Origin: Lachnospiraceae bacterium AD3010
GTDB taxonomy: Bacteria > Bacillota > Clostridia > Lachnospirales > Lachnospiraceae
NCBI GenBank assembly: GCA_000622025.1
Contig: JHWU01000010.1
Location: 82,354 to 146,353, forward strand
DNA: 64,000 bases
Reading direction: 5' to 3'
Shown one piece after another: positions 39,348 to 48,622 of this stretch; positions within the stretch are counted from its first letter, which is position 1; each line of letters begins with the position of its first letter. The translations under genes and the position numbers were made by a program. The notes under the pieces were generated by a model that worked only from the letters and a program-made list of their open reading frames with translations, made no database searches and was not told where the DNA came from.

Positions 39348-41588
39348 ATGAAGCTATTCAGATCCTTTAAGGAGCGGGTCAAAAACTACGTATACGATAC
39401 TTCGGTCAGCATTAAGGACAGAACCTTTGTAATATTTTCAATGCTTATGCTGTTAGCGCTTCTTGCCGCCGTTCCCTGCGGTCTTATTATGCATGAGCCC
39501 ATCTCAGCGACACTTTCCACTCTTGCGGGTTTTATCCTTTTTTCGCTTTACGTTATCTATGCATTTCTGAATGACAGGATAGAACAGGCAAAGGATGTTA
39601 TATCCGTGGTCGTCGTATTTATCTTTCTTCCGGTAATGTTCTTCACAAACGGCGGAGCATACGGCGGAGCTCCCGTATGGCTGCTTCTCGGGACCATATA
39701 CATTTCCCTTATCCTGGAGGGGAAACGAAAGAAGATCATGCTTTTTCTCAATTCCGCCATAATCATTGCCTGCTGGATCATAGGATATTTCAATCCCCGC
39801 TTTGTCAGCGAGTATTCCAGAGGCGGTAATTATTTTGACAGCATAGCGGCAATGATCATTGTGGGCTCCATCATTTATTCACTTATCACCTTCCAGCTCA
39901 GCCTTTTTAAGAAGGACGAGCATATTAATAATCTTAAACGTCTGTTTGAGCAGACATCTACCGCACTTGTTAATGCCATCGATGCAAAGGACGAGTACAC
40001 ACATGGCCATTCCTCAAGGGTGGCGGAATACTCAAGGAAGATCGCGGAGATGTATGGCAAATCTCCGGTGGAATGTGACGAGATCTATTATATAGCACTG
40101 CTGCATGATGTGGGAAAGATCGGGATTTCCGAGAAGATCATCAATAAAGACGGTAAGCTTACGGATGATGAGTATGAAGAGATAAAGAAGCACCCTGTAT
40201 TCGGAGCGCAGATCCTTCGTGTGATAACCGAGTATCCGGATCTTTACATCGGGGCGCGTTTTCATCATGAACGCTATGACGGCAAGGGCTATCCCGAGGG
40301 ACTGAAGGGAGAAGATATCCCGGAGGTGGCAAGGATCATATCGGTTGCGGATGCCTATGATGCCATGACCTCAAAAAGAAGCTACCGTGATACGATCCCC
40401 CAGCAGCTTGTCAGGGAGGAGATCGTCAAGGGCGCGGGGACTCAGTTTGATCCCAAATTCGCAAAGATCATGCAGCACCTTATTGACAACGATACCGAAT
40501 ATGACCTGAAGGAGAAGATCGGAATCGCGGAGCTTCGGGGAAAGAATGAGATAAGCTCCGAGACCTGTCTTGACGAGATCTCCGAGGGTATCCTTGTGGG
40601 ACCTGATCCGAAGATAAAGACCATATGCTTTAAGTACGAGCCAAAAAACCGGAAGAAGGGCTCTTCCTTCGGACAGATAGTTTTATTTGATTCACTTGAC
40701 GGAAGACACCATTCCACTCCACGTATGAAGAATAAGCTTAATTATTTTGAATACGCAGTGATCCGCTTCGACGGACAGTTCGAGTGCTACGGTGCAAGGA
40801 AGATAGAGTCAAAAGAGGAAAAGAGGGAGAATACCGGAGGAGCTGCCGGGAATGATGCGGGTATTCCTTATGAAATAGAAGCTGTACGTGTAAAGGATCA
40901 TATGCTGATAAAGATAGGTGATCCCGAGAGGGTAGTGACGCTTACGATCGCGCTTCCCGACAGTTCGAGATATTCTTATATCGGCCTGACGGGCGAAAAC
41001 TGTCATCTCTATGATGTGAGCATTTCGACTTCGGAAAATACGGTTCCCGGGGATTATATTCCAAGGATCGCAGAGGAGATAAGCTATATCAAAGGGCCGG
41101 AGGGAGATCTTCCGAATATTCAGATAGACGGATACCGCAGAGCATCGACTAAGGGGGTTTTGCTGAAGGATGGGATGGAAATAAGTTTCCATACCATGAG
41201 TCTTCCCACAGCCAGACTTGTATGGCATACTGCTTATGTGGATATTTTCTATTCTCCGGACAGGATGCCGGAGGGGGAAGGCTATATGGAGTATGCCTTT
41301 ATCAGACTGGACGGGGAGAACTGGGAGGCAGAGGAGCTCGCGGATAATAAGACAATCGTAAACCGCAATGATGATTTTGAAGGATGGGATACCTGGAAGG
41401 AGGCGAATAAGAAAGGATTTGACTGTACGGTACATTTCAGTGTGGAGGGCAATAAGATCATCACTACCACACAGAATCAGGGAATTTCCCTTCGTAATGT
41501 TACCACTATCCTGGTGGAGCCTCCCGAGCTTTATGTTTCACTCACGGGAGATCAGTGTGCTATCACAAATATCAGGATAAAGAGCTGA
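39348..41588 (+). CDS. Membrane HD-GYP c-di-GMP phosphodiesterase with C-terminal tandem beta domains
   Basis: 746 residues. About six membrane spans (25-190), then an HD-GYP domain: 'HGHSSRVAEYSRKIA', 'LLHDVGKIG' with His253-Asp254, and the signature 'HHERYDGKGYP' (306-316). HD-GYP enzymes hydrolyse c-di-GMP. After about residue 395 come two similar beta-rich modules that each end alike ('YIGLTGENCHLYDVSIS' and 'YVSLTGDQCAITNIRI'), looking like ConA-like or laminin-G-like sandwiches, an unusual addition that I infer to be cytosolic. The symporter gene follows after 16 bp, so the two are probably cotranscribed. Confidence 0.88.
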   Translation: MKLFRSFKERVKNYVYDTSVSIKDRTFVIFSMLMLLALLAAVPCGLIMHEPISATLSTLAGFILFSLYVIYAFLNDRIEQAKDVISVVVVFIFLPVMFFTNGGAYGGAPVWLLLGTIYISLILEGKRKKIMLFLNSAIIIACWIIGYFNPRFVSEYSRGGNYFDSIAAMIIVGSIIYSLITFQLSLFKKDEHINNLKRLFEQTSTALVNAIDAKDEYTHGHSSRVAEYSRKIAEMYGKSPVECDEIYYIALLHDVGKIGISEKIINKDGKLTDDEYEEIKKHPVFGAQILRVITEYPDLYIGARFHHERYDGKGYPEGLKGEDIPEVARIISVADAYDAMTSKRSYRDTIPQQLVREEIVKGAGTQFDPKFAKIMQHLIDNDTEYDLKEKIGIAELRGKNEISSETCLDEISEGILVGPDPKIKTICFKYEPKNRKKGSSFGQIVLFDSLDGRHHSTPRMKNKLNYFEYAVIRFDGQFECYGARKIESKEEKRENTGGAAGNDAGIPYEIEAVRVKDHMLIKIGDPERVVTLTIALPDSSRYSYIGLTGENCHLYDVSISTSENTVPGDYIPRIAEEISYIKGPEGDLPNIQIDGYRRASTKGVLLKDGMEISFHTMSLPTARLVWHTAYVDIFYSPDRMPEGEGYMEYAFIRLDGENWEAEELADNKTIVNRNDDFEGWDTWKEANKKGFDCTVHFSVEGNKIITTTQNQGISLRNVTTILVEPPELYVSLTGDQCAITNIRIKS

Positions 41589-41604
41589 AAAGGAGAGTAA
41601 AAGG

Positions 41605-42831
41605 ATGAAAGAATTTCTGAAGAATTACTGGTTTTTATTGACAATGCTTGTGGGTATTGTTGCGGGCTGCATTTTAGGTGCGGTCTGGCCCGGAGCAACA
41701 GCCCTGGAACCTTTGGGAACCGTTTTTATCAATCTGATGTTCTGTGTTGTGGTACCCATGGTATTCTTCTCAATATCATCGGCTATCGCCAATATGCCGG
41801 GAGTAAAAAGAGCGGGAAAGCTTCTGGTAACCACGGTTATCACGTTCTTTGCCACGGCTTTGATAGCGAGTCTGATCATGTATGCTGTTGTCCGCATCTT
41901 CCCCGTGTTTACAATGCAGCCGGAATACGAGGCTGCGGAGCCTGAAACACTCGGACTTGCGGAGCTCATTGTAAATTTCTTTACAAAGCCGGATTTTGCG
42001 GAGCTCTTAAGCCGGAGAGCTATCCTTCCTCTGATAATAGCCGCCATTCTTTTCGGATTCGGCGTACAGCTGTCCGGAGGACCCGAGACAAAGACCGCAG
42101 CTATGCTTAAGGATGTTACAGACTGTATATTAAAGACCGTAAAGATCATTACCTACTATGCACCCATAGGCTTCTTCGGCTTCTTTGCCAGTCTTGTGGC
42201 TACACATGGAAGCGATTTTATGACGAATTATGCAAGGGCGATCATAACCTATTATGTTGTGAGCATCCTGTATATGATCGTTTTCTTCCCTATATATGCC
42301 CGTTTCGGAGGTGGAAAGGGCGCAGTGGGAGTTATGCTGAAGCATATCTTTAAGCCCGCTGCGGTATCCTTCGGAACCTGCTCGTCTGTTGCTACGATAC
42401 CTACAAATCTGGAGGAAACCGAGGATACCGGAATTTCCAGAGAGGTGAGCGAGATAGTGATCCCCATGGGCGCGACCATGCATATGGACGGAAGTGCTAT
42501 GAGTGCCATTATCAAGGTGGCCTTCCTTTTCGGAATGTTCGGAATGCCCTTTGATTCCGGACGTGCCGTACTTGCCATAGTGATCGCTGTTTTCTCGTCG
42601 GTGGCTATGAGTGGTATTCCCGGCGGCGGCGGTACGGGTGAGCTTGTGCTCTGCTCACTTTTCTTCCCTTCACAGATATCCGTGGCATTCCCCATAGCCC
42701 TTGCCATAGGGGATCTTGTCGATCCTCCGGCAACAATGGTAAATGCAGCGGGCGACTATGTGGCCACCTTTATAGTCTCCAGGTTTACGGAGGGAAAGGA
42801 CTGGCTGAGCAGGCGCAATGTTTCAGACTGA
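41605..42831 (+). CDS. Dicarboxylate/amino acid:cation symporter (DAACS family)
   Basis: 408 residues with about eight spans and two re-entrant loops. Signatures are 'CVVVPMVFFSISSAIANM', 'GTCSSVATIPTNLEE' (Ser-rich hairpin HP1), 'IPMGATMHMDGSAMSAI' (the N-M-D-G-T-equivalent cation and substrate motif, with His for Asn) and 'GGGTGELVLCSLFF' (HP2). The family takes up glutamate, aspartate, serine/threonine or C4-dicarboxylates with Na+ or H+. The changed NMDGT motif leaves the substrate open. Starts after AAAGGAGAG, behind the HD-GYP gene. Confidence 0.92.
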   Translation: MKEFLKNYWFLLTMLVGIVAGCILGAVWPGATALEPLGTVFINLMFCVVVPMVFFSISSAIANMPGVKRAGKLLVTTVITFFATALIASLIMYAVVRIFPVFTMQPEYEAAEPETLGLAELIVNFFTKPDFAELLSRRAILPLIIAAILFGFGVQLSGGPETKTAAMLKDVTDCILKTVKIITYYAPIGFFGFFASLVATHGSDFMTNYARAIITYYVVSILYMIVFFPIYARFGGGKGAVGVMLKHIFKPAAVSFGTCSSVATIPTNLEETEDTGISREVSEIVIPMGATMHMDGSAMSAIIKVAFLFGMFGMPFDSGRAVLAIVIAVFSSVAMSGIPGGGGTGELVLCSLFFPSQISVAFPIALAIGDLVDPPATMVNAAGDYVATFIVSRFTEGKDWLSRRNVSD

Positions 42832-42932
42832 AAACTGCCATAAAGGTTTTTCCTTCGTATATATAAAAAGAGAGCGGGAGATAGGCTCCTTCTCATCATA
42901 ATATGGATATTATAAGGAATAAAGGAGACGAT

Positions 42933-43148
42933 ATGGATAAAGATAATCTGAACTTACTTGATGACAACAGTCTTGAAGCAGTGGCCGGCGGGATGGAGGT
43001 CGGTGAAGATAAAGGCGATGACTTTACGGGAGAGAGCATGCCCTTCTGCTGTACATCCTGCGGTACCGTGATCTGGATAAAGCCGGGACAGAAGGATATA
43101 GAGTGTACAAATCCGAAATGCAAGAAAAAATACCATATTGACGGATGA
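42933..43148 (+). CDS. Double-glycine leader peptide with zinc-ribbon-like core
   Basis: 71 residues from the ATG at 42933, 5 bases after AAAGGAG; the earlier ATG at 42903 lacks a ribosome binding site. The N-terminus 'LLDDNSLEAVAGG' ends in Gly19-Gly20 and is a classic leader of the GG type seen in class II bacteriocins and other RiPP precursors. The core is acidic then Cys-rich: Cys39-Cys40-x2-Cys43 and Cys58-x4-Cys63, a zinc-ribbon layout. No modification enzyme or PCAT exporter is within the window. It may be a secreted metal-bound peptide or a leader-bearing protein of other use. It is 55-100 bp downstream of the symporter. Confidence 0.75.
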   Translation: MDKDNLNLLDDNSLEAVAGGMEVGEDKGDDFTGESMPFCCTSCGTVIWIKPGQKDIECTNPKCKKKYHIDG

Positions 43149-43185
43149 TCTACACTAACAGCACCAAAAACAAGGTTCCGGATAA

Positions 43186-43215
43186 TTGACAGAGGAAAAC
43201 GGAAAACAGTATAAT
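43186..43215 (+). promoter_or_regulatory. Promoter of the chemoreceptor gene
   Basis: TTGACA (43186-43191), 18 bp, TATAAT (43210-43215), 97 bp upstream of the start codon. Transcription would begin near 43222 and give a leader of about 90 nt containing the hairpin at 43246-43287. Confidence 0.8.
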
Positions 43216-43245
43216 AAACAAGGTTAGACATCTAATAAAAGTGGA

Positions 43246-43287
43246 GGTCCGGCCATTCCGAAAGGAATCACCGGATCTTCTTTTTTT
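43246..43287 (+). terminator. Intrinsic terminator inside the chemoreceptor leader
   Basis: Stem GGTCCGG / CCGGATC with a CC-CA internal loop, then ATTCC / GGAAT closed by a GAAA tetraloop, followed by TTCTTTTTTT. A strong rho-independent terminator lying between the promoter and the gene, 25 bp before the start codon. It could be an attenuator, or end a short RNA of about 65 nt. Confidence 0.75.
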
Positions 43288-43311
43288 ACAGAGTCGGAGG
43301 GCAGGTAATCT

Positions 43312-45327
43312 ATGAAGACCAAAAAAAGAAAATCTCTGAAAAAAACGTTGCTCAGCAAGATCATTCTCTATGTGGCGATAATCATCGTGATCATCACCCA
43401 GATCAGCATCAAACTGGCTGCCGACAATATACAGTCCCTTACAGGGAGTATCCTTGCAAAGGAGTCTGCGACCTATGCCAGTGAGATAGAGAGCTGGTGG
43501 AGTGATATCCGTGAAAGAGTGGGTCAGACAGCCGATGTTATGAGGAATACACCGGAGCTCTCATATGATGATGCGCTGGCAATGCTCCTTAAGCTAACCG
43601 AGCTTGACCAGGATTCACAGGATATATATATTGCATACGGGGATAGCGGGAAGTTTCTGGACGGATCGGGATGGATCCCCGATGACACCTTTGTATTTAC
43701 GGACAGACCCTGGTATACGGGTGCCATGCAGCAAAAGGGTGAACTCTATTCATCAGAGCCCTACGTGGATGCATCCACCGGAAAGACCTGCCTTGCCTGC
43801 TCCGTTATGATCAAGGACGGCGTCGTTCTCTCCAGCGATATAAATTTTGATATGGTAGCGGAAATGGTTGCGGGGTTCACCTCTGTTTCGCCTGAGGCCA
43901 AGTTCTATATCATTAATAAAGAAAGTAAGGATGTTCTTTTAAGCAATGTGAGTGACATTGCCGGAGAAAATCTTTCTTCAGCATCCGATCCTGTGCTGAA
44001 GGGTATTGCTACCGTGTTTGATTCTCTTAATAAGAGCAGCAGTGCCGGAGGAGAAAAGGTTGTAACCGTTAATACATCAAAAGGTTCACAGATGATCACG
44101 GCCACAGATATAGAGGGTACCTCCTGGGCGGTTGTCAGTGCGGTTCCTTCGTCCATAATCAGCAGCAGCATAATAAGGGTTATGATAATCACCTTTGTCA
44201 GTGCAATAGTGCTGCTTATCCTTCTTTCTCTTCTGATCTATTTCATAATAAGCAAGGCGATCAATCCTGTTACCACTATCACGGAGCGTATCACCGATAT
44301 CAGCAAGGGAGACTTTACCGTAAAGATCGTGCCCGAGGGCAATAATGAGATAACCACGCTGGCTGAAAGCCTGAATGATTATATCGAGAAGATGAGGTCA
44401 ACCCTTAACAGCCTCTCAAGTATTTCAGGGCAGATGACCAGCCGGGCCGGGGAATGTTTTGATATTTCCCATACTTTGTCGGATGCGAACAGCAATCAGG
44501 GTGAATCCATAGAGAAGCTTAACTCCACACTCGGTGATATGAACTCATCTATTGAGGATATCGCCACTTCAGCTACAGAGCTTGCTTCTACCTCAAGCCA
44601 GCTGTCACAGAATGCCAAAGAAGTTATGGATCTTTGCAGGGAGACACTTGAGGCCTCCACCAAGGGCAGAGATGAGATGGCAGGAATGACAAGGAATGTG
44701 GGTACTCTTAACGAGACAATAAATGAGCTTACCACACTTATCAGAGAGACGGCTAAGACCGTTGAAGAGATCACGGGTATCACGGATACCATAAATGCGA
44801 TCTCCAACCAGACCAATCTTCTTTCTCTGAATGCATCCATTGAGGCCGCAAGAGCAGGAGAGATGGGTAAGGGATTCGCTGTAGTAGCTACAGAGGTCGG
44901 AACTCTGGCAAGCCAGTCCTCAGAAGCGACCGAGACGATCCGTAAGCTTGTGGAAGGTATCACCACAAATATCTCGGATATCAATAATAAGGCCGAGATA
45001 TGTGCGAAGGATATGGAGGCCTGTCTTAGCGCCGTATCCGGGGCTAATGAGTCCTTTGAAACGATCTACGGTGATGTGGCCAAGGCAACAGACGGCATAA
45101 GCACTATCGCAGAAGGAATTGACAAGATAAATGATGTAGCTTCAAATAATGCAGCCACGACCGAGGAGCAGGCTGCAAATATCAATGAGGTTCTCGATCT
45201 TAGCAGTATGATCGTATCCGAAAGCAATAAGCTCCGCGCAGAGACCGAGAATATCACAAGTATCTCCGAGAATCTGAATCAGTATTCGGATGAGATCAAT
45301 TCGGATCTTTCACAGTACACAGTATAG
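43312..45327 (+). CDS. Methyl-accepting chemotaxis protein with dCache-type sensor
   Basis: 671 residues: membrane span (about 12-30), large extracellular double-Cache-like domain (about 35-290, with '[18 protein letters not shown]' and '[22 protein letters not shown]'), second span ('[22 protein letters not shown]'), HAMP, and a long cytoplasmic coiled-coil. The conserved hairpin tip that binds CheA and CheW is '[21 protein letters not shown]'. The Cache motif with D-R-x-W-Y is typical of amino-acid or carboxylate sensing. Start after GGGCAGG. The neighbouring dicarboxylate-type symporter may share the ligand (inference). A terminator hairpin sits in its own leader. Confidence 0.95.
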   Translation: MKTKKRKSLKKTLLSKIILYVAIIIVIITQISIKLAADNIQSLTGSILAKESATYASEIESWWSDIRERVGQTADVMRNTPELSYDDALAMLLKLTELDQDSQDIYIAYGDSGKFLDGSGWIPDDTFVFTDRPWYTGAMQQKGELYSSEPYVDASTGKTCLACSVMIKDGVVLSSDINFDMVAEMVAGFTSVSPEAKFYIINKESKDVLLSNVSDIAGENLSSASDPVLKGIATVFDSLNKSSSAGGEKVVTVNTSKGSQMITATDIEGTSWAVVSAVPSSIISSSIIRVMIITFVSAIVLLILLSLLIYFIISKAINPVTTITERITDISKGDFTVKIVPEGNNEITTLAESLNDYIEKMRSTLNSLSSISGQMTSRAGECFDISHTLSDANSNQGESIEKLNSTLGDMNSSIEDIATSATELASTSSQLSQNAKEVMDLCRETLEASTKGRDEMAGMTRNVGTLNETINELTTLIRETAKTVEEITGITDTINAISNQTNLLSLNASIEAARAGEMGKGFAVVATEVGTLASQSSEATETIRKLVEGITTNISDINNKAEICAKDMEACLSAVSGANESFETIYGDVAKATDGISTIAEGIDKINDVASNNAATTEEQAANINEVLDLSSMIVSESNKLRAETENITSISENLNQYSDEINSDLSQYTV

Positions 45328-45368
45328 CAGCCAGATGATATACGCTCCGCTGGACTTGAATTTACGAG

Positions 45369-45401
45369 GCGGTTCCGGATGATGTCCGGAGCCGCTTCTT
45401 T
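45369..45401 (+). terminator. Rho-independent terminator of the chemoreceptor gene
   Basis: Stem GCGGTTCCGGA / TCCGGAGCCGC (one G-U pair), loop TGATG, then TTCTTT. It lies 42 bp after the chemoreceptor stop. Confidence 0.8.
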
Positions 45402-45430
45402 AGTATGGAGCATTGAAAAGATATGCTAAT

Positions 45431-45498
45431 GTCATTCTGAGCGAAGCGAAGAATCTTTTATTGCCGGATGAAAGATCCTTAGATGCGCTCAGGATAAC
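45431..45498. repeat. GTCATTCTGAGCGAAGCG element, second copy
   Basis: Begins GTCATTCTGAGCGAAGCGAA like the copy at 16225-16296 and ends with a more diverged right arm (GCGCTCAGGATAAC). It sits between the chemoreceptor terminator and the CcdA promoter in a gene-free stretch of 280 bp. Confidence 0.75.
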
Positions 45499-45513
45499 AA
45501 TGATGAATACGTC

Positions 45514-45550
45514 TTGACATAATAGATTTGTAAAATATAATAGCGTAAAA
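45514..45550 (+). promoter_or_regulatory. CcdA-TlpA promoter, with an element shared with the glutathione peroxidase gene
   Basis: TTGACA (45514-45519), 16 bp, TATAAT (45536-45541). Bases 45515-45550 are almost identical to 51337-51373 upstream of the glutathione peroxidase gene: TGACATAATA, then TTTGTAAAAT, AATAGCG and AAAA are common to both, with one 1-base indel. ATTT-GT-AAAT in the spacer is a short dyad that a regulator could recognise. Confidence 0.75.
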
Positions 45551-45607
45551 GATAAGAGAAGGCCGTTCTTTATCTGAAAGAATAGCGGATAGTGACGGAG
45601 AATAAGA

Positions 45608-46912
45608 ATGAATCTTACGGTAACGGAAAGCATATCGGTGGTGACGGTTTTTTTGCAGGGGATCTTAAGCTTTTTCTCCCCCTGTGTCCTGCCTCTTCTG
45701 CCTCTGTACATCGGATATCTGTCGGGAGGGATGAAGGAAGGAGCTTATGACAACGGGACGGTCTTTGGCAGGAAGAGAGTGATCTTAAATACACTGTGCT
45801 TTGTGGCAGGTGTGGGGTTTTCCTTCTTTATTCTCGGCTTCGGGATGAGAACCGTGGGAAGGTTCTTCGGCGGAAATCAGCTGCTTTTTGCTAAGGTAGG
45901 CGGGATCATTGTGATCCTTTTCGGCATCTATCAGCTTGGTGTATTTGGTTCACCGTCCTTTCTTATGAGCGAAAAGAGGCTGCCGGTCAGGTTTGAAAAA
46001 ATGGCTATGTCCCCGGTTACGGCGCTTATAATGGGGTTTGTTTTCAGCTTTGCCTGGACTCCCTGCGTGGGTCCGACTCTGTCGGGAGTACTCCTTATGG
46101 CGGCTTCTGAGCCGGATGGTATTCAGGGTTTCATACTGATAGGGGTCTATACTCTGGGCTTTGCCATTCCATTTCTTCTTACCGGGATCTTCGCAACGAC
46201 AGTATTAAACTTCTTCAGAGGTCACAGGAGTATAGTAAGCCATACCGTAAAGCTGAGCGGTATCCTTCTCATTCTTATGGGAATATTGATGATAACAGGC
46301 CGGATGAGCGGTATCACCGGATATCTTTCACAGATCTCAGGAACCGGGGGAAATACTGCAGAGGTGGCGGCTTCTGAGCCGGAAAACACCATAGAGGCGG
46401 CGGACGAAGAAGCGGAAGACATTGAAGAAGAGCTTCCGGAGGAAGACGAAAACGAAGAAGAAACAGAGCTGCTTCCTGCACCGGATTTTACCCTGACGGA
46501 TCAGTATGGTGTAAAGCATACGCTTTCTGACTACAGAGGAAAGGTTGTTTTCCTGAACTTCTGGGCCACCTGGTGCCCTCCCTGCCGTAGAGAAATGCCG
46601 AATATTCAGGCTCTTTATGAGGAAACGAAGGATTCGGACGATTCCGGGGTAGTCATCCTCGGAGTGGCATTTCCCGAAAACGGAAAAGAAAAGGATGTGG
46701 AAGGTATACGGGAGTTTCTTATGGAGAACGGATATACCTATCCTGTGCTTATGGATACAGAAGGTGAGCTTATCCTTCCGTACTATGTTACGGCATATCC
46801 GATGACATATCTGATCGACCGGGACGGGAGGTTATTCGGCTACGTGCCCGGAATGATGACAAAGGATATGATGGAGGACGCTATCAGACAGACAAAGGAG
46901 GCTATGGATTAG
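45608..46912 (+). CDS. CcdA-TlpA fusion: membrane thiol-electron transporter with extracellular thioredoxin domain
   Basis: 434 residues. The first 250 are CcdA: six spans with the redox Cys in 'FFSPCVLPLLPLYIGYLSGG' (Cys26) and in 'FAWTPCVGPTLSG'. An acidic Glu/Asp linker (about 258-290) leads to a TlpA/ResA-type thioredoxin domain with 'WATWCPPCRREMPNIQ' (Cys323 and Cys326). It would carry electrons from cytosolic thioredoxin outward and reduce extracellular disulfides or methionine sulfoxide. Start after GACGGAG. It overlaps the YczE gene by one base. The promoter element shared with the peroxidase gene suggests redox control. Confidence 0.93.
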   Translation: MNLTVTESISVVTVFLQGILSFFSPCVLPLLPLYIGYLSGGMKEGAYDNGTVFGRKRVILNTLCFVAGVGFSFFILGFGMRTVGRFFGGNQLLFAKVGGIIVILFGIYQLGVFGSPSFLMSEKRLPVRFEKMAMSPVTALIMGFVFSFAWTPCVGPTLSGVLLMAASEPDGIQGFILIGVYTLGFAIPFLLTGIFATTVLNFFRGHRSIVSHTVKLSGILLILMGILMITGRMSGITGYLSQISGTGGNTAEVAASEPENTIEAADEEAEDIEEELPEEDENEEETELLPAPDFTLTDQYGVKHTLSDYRGKVVFLNFWATWCPPCRREMPNIQALYEETKDSDDSGVVILGVAFPENGKEKDVEGIREFLMENGYTYPVLMDTEGELILPYYVTAYPMTYLIDRDGRLFGYVPGMMTKDMMEDAIRQTKEAMD

Positions 46913-47580
46913 TGAAGGGAACAGAAAAAAGAACATTAAAGGAATGGATAATAAGGTCAGTCATTCTTATTATCGGACTTATTATAGCCCATTTTGGAGT
47001 GACGCTTTTCCTGCTTTCCGATCTTGGATCCGATCCCTTTAATGTGCTTGTGCAGGGTATCACAAGGAAGCTTAATGATTCTACTGGCTTTTCCTTTTTG
47101 ACACACGGAAGGGTGCATATGTCGGTTTGTATTCTTATAATGCTCATTCTTCTTATCACTGACAGGAGCTATGTAAAGATCGGAACGATAATATGTATGT
47201 TCTGCGGCGGCCCGATAATAGATTTTTTCACATTGCTGCTTGGCCATACGGCCTCGCATTTTACGTCCATCCCTTCCAGGGTAGTGATGGTGGCTGCAGG
47301 ATGCATCATACTTGCTTACGGAATGACTATTGTTATAAAATCGGATGCGGGAACCGGTCCGAATGACCTTGTTGCGGTGGTGATCTCCGATAAGCTGAAT
47401 AAGAAATTCAGTATAACAAGGCTTATAGCCGATGCGGTATTTACACTGGCAGGATTCCTGATGGGAGGTACCGTCGGAATCGGGACCGCTATCGCTGTGA
47501 TCCTGGTGGGGCCTGTTGCAGGGCTGTTCCTTCCGGTGAACGGAAAAATGGTGGATCATATCATTGACAGGTCCGCATAG
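46912..47580 (+). CDS. YczE/YyaS/YitT family membrane protein
   Basis: 222 residues starting at GTG, whose first base is the last base of the upstream TAG, with AAAGGAGG 8 bases before. Five or six spans: 'IIRSVILIIGLIIAHFGVTLF', 'GSDPFNVLVQGI', 'GTIICMFCGGPIIDFF' and 'YGMTIVIKSDAGTGPNDLVAV' show the internal duplication with the G-x-x-P-x-D/N motif of this family. YczE is linked to surfactin formation in Bacillus, but the transport role is unknown. Coupling to the CcdA-TlpA gene suggests a shared function in envelope thiol or ion homeostasis, without proof. Confidence 0.85.
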   Translation: MKGTEKRTLKEWIIRSVILIIGLIIAHFGVTLFLLSDLGSDPFNVLVQGITRKLNDSTGFSFLTHGRVHMSVCILIMLILLITDRSYVKIGTIICMFCGGPIIDFFTLLLGHTASHFTSIPSRVVMVAAGCIILAYGMTIVIKSDAGTGPNDLVAVVISDKLNKKFSITRLIADAVFTLAGFLMGGTVGIGTAIAVILVGPVAGLFLPVNGKMVDHIIDRSA

Positions 47581-47606
47581 CTGAAAGCAGACGGAGGCAC
47601 AGAAAA

Positions 47607-48527
47607 ATGTTTTTTTGGATCGAGGAGTCGCTTAAGGAAACTGAATGGGAAAGTGTGATGCAGGGCGGAAAGCAGTATGTGGCCGTTCTGACATCCGGAG
47701 AATGGAAAAAATATCGTGACGGCTTTGATTTGGGTATAGAGATAGATCCGGATACGACCGAAATATATACCACGAAGGCTGAGGTAAATTACGATTCGCT
47801 CACGGGAAGCTTCTCGATACCGAACAGAAAGAATTTTGCTGCGGCAGACAGCAAGTTTGCCTTTGTCCTGGATGAAAAGGGGATAGTGTTCATAGACGAT
47901 GGAAGAAAAGCGGCTGAGATCGTAGAGACCATCAGGAAGACGAAAAAATGGAGATTTCCGGGACTTGAAAGATTCATATCGGATTTTCTGGATCAGATCA
48001 TCAAGGATGATCTGAGGCTTATGGAAGGATATGAACGGGAGCTGAATTCAGTGGAGACAAGGATCCTTATGGGGGAGGATGATCTGCCCTCTGACCGTCT
48101 GAACGATATCCGGAGTGATATCCGGGATCTTAGGATACATTATGAGCAGCTTATCGATCTGGGGCAGGAGCTTGAAGAAAACGAGAATAACTTTTTTAAG
48201 CAGGAAAACTTAAGATATTTCCGTCTGTTTCTGAACCGTATGGCAAGGCTTCATGATACATCTGCCTCACTAAGGGATTATACGGTTCAGATAAGGGATC
48301 TCTATAAGGCGCATCTGGACATTAAGCAGAATCGCATTATTACGGTACTTACAGTAGTGACATCGGTGTTCCTGCCTCTGACGCTGATAGTGGGGTGGTA
48401 CGGCATGAATTTCCGCTATATGCCGGAACTGGAATGGAAATGGGGATATCCGGTTATAATAGCTGTAAGCATTGCTATCGTTGCGGGAAGCCTTCTGTTT
48501 TTCCACAAGAAAAAATGGCTGTCCTAA
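47607..48527 (+). CDS. CorA family magnesium/cobalt channel
   Basis: 306 residues. N-terminal cytosolic domain, a long coiled helix ('DLRIHYEQLIDLGQELEENENNFF'), then two C-terminal spans carrying the ion-filter motif in 'VGWYGMNFRYMP' (Y/F-G-M-N) and a short basic end 'FFHKKKWLS'. CorA-type proteins are pentameric Mg2+ channels gated by internal Mg2+. The start is 26 bp after the YczE stop and follows GACGGAGG, so it is probably in the same transcript. The loop after GMN has 'PELEWKW', similar to the usual M-P-E-x-x-W. Confidence 0.93.
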   Translation: MFFWIEESLKETEWESVMQGGKQYVAVLTSGEWKKYRDGFDLGIEIDPDTTEIYTTKAEVNYDSLTGSFSIPNRKNFAAADSKFAFVLDEKGIVFIDDGRKAAEIVETIRKTKKWRFPGLERFISDFLDQIIKDDLRLMEGYERELNSVETRILMGEDDLPSDRLNDIRSDIRDLRIHYEQLIDLGQELEENENNFFKQENLRYFRLFLNRMARLHDTSASLRDYTVQIRDLYKAHLDIKQNRIITVLTVVTSVFLPLTLIVGWYGMNFRYMPELEWKWGYPVIIAVSIAIVAGSLLFFHKKKWLS

Positions 48528-48622
48528 AATGGAAGAATAGTGGCGCTTCTTATGATTTCGAGTTATAATAAATTCTGTATGAACAAATTTGACGGATATG
48601 CGTAAACTTAGAAGGAGCTTTG

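Noticed and set aside
28672..43148. C39-like domain of the giant protein as processing peptidase for the GG-leader peptide
   Set aside because: They lie more than 8 kb apart in different operons and the C39-like domain is not on an ABC exporter; no evidence links them.
43222..43290. c-di-GMP or other known riboswitch in the chemoreceptor leader
   Set aside because: The leader before the terminator is only about 25 nt and lacks the conserved cores I know; kept as an unexplained attenuator.
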